The notes below the pieces were generated by a model. It did no database searches, was not told the DNA's origin, and saw only the letters and a program-made list of their open reading frames with translations. From RGIG1959 sp045540655 (lineage in GTDB: Bacteria; Bacillota; Clostridia; Oscillospirales; Acutalibacteraceae), in assembly GCA_045540655.1 (NCBI GenBank), contig JAZQHP010000060.1:1-8670 (forward strand): a stretch of DNA of 8,670 nucleotides, given 5' to 3'. Made by a program: the position numbers and the translations under genes. Of the stretch, positions 6,778-8,670 are shown piece after piece; positions within the stretch are counted from its first letter, which is position 1, and each line of letters starts with the position of its first letter.

Positions 6778-6820
6778 ATAAAAAACACCGCCCGGGCGGG
6801 AAATTCCCGTCGGACGGTGA
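6778..6820 (-). terminator. Rho-independent terminator after the GH2/cysteine hydrolase genes
   Basis: In the minus-strand RNA CACCGTCCG pairs with CGGGCGGTG (one G-U). After a small internal loop CGGGAA pairs with TTCCCG, giving a GC-rich hairpin, and TTTTTTAT follows directly. It begins eight bases after the stop codon of the cysteine hydrolase gene. It should end the transcript there and insulate the next operon, whose -35 box starts at the last base of the T-tract. Confidence 0.85.
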
Positions 6821-6827
6821 TGATCCG

Positions 6828-7418
6828 TTATCGCAACAAATACGACCGATTCCGTTTTTTCAGCATCTCCCGCATCAGGTTATGCCGATAATCCCGCAGT
6901 TTGCCGCGGTAGATAATGTGACTGTCCCGCAGATTCAGCAAATCCATCGGTTTGACAACCGCGGGAAACCGCGCGGCATCCTCCACGCCGAAGCGCACCA
7001 GCAGATCCCGCACAAACTCCGAGCAATAGTACCGCTCGTGTTTGCTTTTATGCGGTACATTGATACCCGCCAGCATCAGTCCCGTGTGGTTATAGCCGAA
7101 ATTCCTTTTTTCGCGATACATCCGCCGCAGTTCTTCGCGGATGGCGCGGTGCTGTTCCTCGGTGATCGGTTTATACAGTACCAGACATTCGGTGTCGGCA
7201 AAGCGTTTAAATGTGCCGGCGCGGGTGGTCTCGACCACAAAGCCGCCCGCAAACGGATTGTACGGGTGACGGCGTCCGAACGAATACATACGGGAGAGAT
7301 CCGGCCGCAGGCTGATGGACGCGTGATTATAGGCGTCGCCCGTGATGGCTTTGAGTGCCTGCGACAGCACCGTGCCTGTCTGTGTAATAACAATGTACAC
7401 ACCGTATTCCTGTTCCAT
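6828..7418 (-). CDS. Small cysteine hydrolase, permuted NlpC/P60 (YiiX/C92-like)
   Basis: This is a 196-residue protein with no signal peptide or membrane helix, so probably cytoplasmic. Two separated motifs point to the circularly permuted papain-like fold (YaeF/YiiX/C92 type). An early histidine lies in GDAYNHASISL (His32, with SF/R-rich MYSFGRRHPYNPF after it). A late nucleophile lies in RYYCSEFVRDLL (Cys132). In this fold His comes before Cys, the reverse of classical NlpC/P60 enzymes. Known relatives cleave amide or ester bonds in lipids, peptides or peptidoglycan fragments; the substrate here is unknown. The C-terminus is very basic (about 171-196), which might bind nucleic acid or membrane. 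The GGGGGGA ribosome site overlaps the end of the upstream GH2 gene, 15 bases away, so the two are co-transcribed. Fold assignment rests on two motifs only. Confidence 0.78.
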   Translation of the reverse strand: MEQEYGVYIVITQTGTVLSQALKAITGDAYNHASISLRPDLSRMYSFGRRHPYNPFAGGFVVETTRAGTFKRFADTECLVLYKPITEEQHRAIREELRRMYREKRNFGYNHTGLMLAGINVPHKSKHERYYCSEFVRDLLVRFGVEDAARFPAVVKPMDLLNLRDSHIIYRGKLRDYRHNLMREMLKKRNRSYLLR

Positions 7419-7433
7419 CGGATCCCCCCTTTT

Positions 7434-8670
7434 TTATGCACGTACCGCATCCGCAAACGTCGCCTGCAGATCGTCCGCCAGTCGTTTCATCACGGTTTCA
7501 TCCACCTTGCACACCTGACGGTCGTAGGTGAGCAAGCCGTTGGTTTCTTCCTCCACATCGCTGACCTGCGTCAGAATCGCCGCCGACAGTCCTTGCCTGA
7601 CAGCAGGCAGAATTTCGTCGCGGTAGAGTGTGTCGATCGCTTCGGTCAGCGCTTTTGGCGTTTCAAGCATACGGTAGCCGTAGGGATGATCGGGGCAGGC
7701 GGCGTGATCCGGGATCACGCACGAATAGCCGCCGAATTCCGACAGCACCAGCGGGCGCGTGCCCGTTTTGAGGCGCACGGGGCGGAAATAAATATGTTCG
7801 CTTTGCACATCGCTCTCGCACCCGAAAAACCAGCCGGAGGTCGCGTCCCAGATACGCGTCGGATCACCGGTTTTCAACATACGCCAGACGCGGTCGGCTT
7901 CAAACTGTCCCCAGCCTTCGTTAAAAACGGTGTAATAAACCACCGACGGGTGATTGTACAGATGGGCGACCGTCTCCTTCGCCGTCTGTTCAAACCGCTC
8001 CCGCGCACGCCGCGGCGGTGGATGCGCGATGCCGCGCTTGATGCCGATGGTGGGCAGTGCCGTATCCAGCAGGAACGAATAGTGACCGTTGTTGACCATA
8101 TCCTGAAATACCAGCATGCCCTGTTTATCGCATTCGTAATAGAACACCTCGGGCTCGATCTTGATATGCTTGCGCAGGGTGTTGAAGCCGAGCGCTTTCA
8201 TGCGCGCGATATCCGAGCGGTAGCCTTCTTCGTCGGACGGCAGAAAGATGCCGTCTGCAAAATAGCCCTGATCGAGCAAGCCATGGAAGAAATACGGCTT
8301 GCCGTTGAGCAACAATCGCGGCACACCGTTCACGTCACCGACACCGACCGTACGCAGGGCGGCGTACGACTGCACGCAGTCTTCGCCCGCCCGCAAGGTG
8401 AATGTATACAGATACGGATCGTCAGGCGACCACAGGCGCGGATGCGCCGGCGTCACCGCGACCGTGTCGCCGTCAAAGACAATGACCTCGTCGCCGTGCG
8501 GCGTGTGTACGGTCAGTTCCTTGCCGACGGCACCGCCGTCGACCGTCAGCGAAAAACCTTGAAGCGACGGCGTGATCGTCAGGGCGCGGATGTAGTCGCG
8601 CGGTACGCGCTCACACCACACCGTCTGCCACAGCCCGCTTACGGGGCTGTACCACATGCCGTGCGGGCGG
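7434..8670 (-). CDS. Glycoside hydrolase family 2 enzyme, N-terminus beyond right edge
   Basis: The reading frame is open through the right edge; the visible part is about 411 codons and ends at a TAA. GH2 enzymes include beta-galactosidases, beta-glucuronidases and beta-mannosidases. The visible protein starts in the end of the sugar-binding domain (RPHGMWYSPVSGLWQTVW), then a beta-sandwich domain with PRLWSPDDPYLYTFTL. The TIM barrel follows, with KALGFNTLRKHIKIEPEVFY and DKQGMLVFQDMV. The acid/base Glu is in VFNEGWGQF (codon at 7917-7919) and the nucleophile Glu is in PLVLSEFGGYS, 60 residues later. ILTQVSDVEEETNGLLTYDR near the C-terminus closes the barrel, and no extra C-terminal domain follows. 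An in-frame ATG at 8657 is internal (part of GMWYSP), not a start. Sugar specificity cannot be told. It leads directly into the cysteine hydrolase gene. Confidence 0.93.
   Translation of the reverse strand, partial: RPHGMWYSPVSGLWQTVWCERVPRDYIRALTITPSLQGFSLTVDGGAVGKELTVHTPHGDEVIVFDGDTVAVTPAHPRLWSPDDPYLYTFTLRAGEDCVQSYAALRTVGVGDVNGVPRLLLNGKPYFFHGLLDQGYFADGIFLPSDEEGYRSDIARMKALGFNTLRKHIKIEPEVFYYECDKQGMLVFQDMVNNGHYSFLLDTALPTIGIKRGIAHPPPRRARERFEQTAKETVAHLYNHPSVVYYTVFNEGWGQFEADRVWRMLKTGDPTRIWDATSGWFFGCESDVQSEHIYFRPVRLKTGTRPLVLSEFGGYSCVIPDHAACPDHPYGYRMLETPKALTEAIDTLYRDEILPAVRQGLSAAILTQVSDVEEETNGLLTYDRQVCKVDETVMKRLADDLQATFADAVRA

Noticed and set aside
1..8670. Search for CRISPR arrays, insertion sequence ends, tRNA or rRNA genes and long direct repeats
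   Set aside because: None seen by eye on either strand; coding density is high and intergenic regions are short and explained by promoters, the operator and terminators. A tool-based repeat and tRNA scan was not possible.

Overview
The window is GC-rich, gene-dense bacterial DNA, most likely from a Gram-positive Firmicute of the class Clostridia, possibly a gut or anaerobic lineage. The evidence is the hrcA-grpE-dnaK gene order under a perfect CIRCE operator, a DnaK ATPase domain that lacks the insertion typical of Gram-negative DnaK, strong AGGAGG-type ribosome binding sites, and a DUF5058-type membrane protein. Genus cannot be read from the sequence.

Layout, left to right. (1) 1-2501, minus strand: the head of the class I heat-shock operon. 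A TTGACA/TAGAGT promoter and a CIRCE operator precede hrcA (repressor), grpE (nucleotide exchange factor) and the first 239 codons of dnaK, which runs off the left edge. (2) 2575-3858, plus strand: a divergently transcribed single-gene unit for a 12-helix MFS permease with its own TATAAT promoter. It ends at a strong hairpin that probably terminates from both sides. (3) 3860-6777, minus strand: a three-gene operon from an extended -10 promoter. It encodes a DUF5058 family membrane protein, a second six-helix membrane protein, and an M20 zinc peptidase with an N-terminal membrane anchor. (4) 6778-8670, minus strand: a GH2 glycoside hydrolase cut by the right edge, then a small cysteine hydrolase of the permuted NlpC/P60 (YiiX/C92-like) type, ending in a hairpin-T-tract terminator.

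How the parts work together. HrcA binds CIRCE and represses its own operon, whose products form the DnaK chaperone machine (dnaJ would be expected just beyond the left edge). The most interesting unit is region 3. Two small multi-helix proteins of unknown function are tightly coupled to a membrane-anchored carboxypeptidase-S-like M20 enzyme, which suggests an uncharacterised system for uptake or export of peptides or N-acyl amino acids plus their hydrolysis. That role is inferred from context. No RNA genes, CRISPR arrays, insertion sequences or integrase-type genes were found. The longest non-coding stretch is the 234-base hrcA/MFS divergent region, and its regulatory sites are listed.
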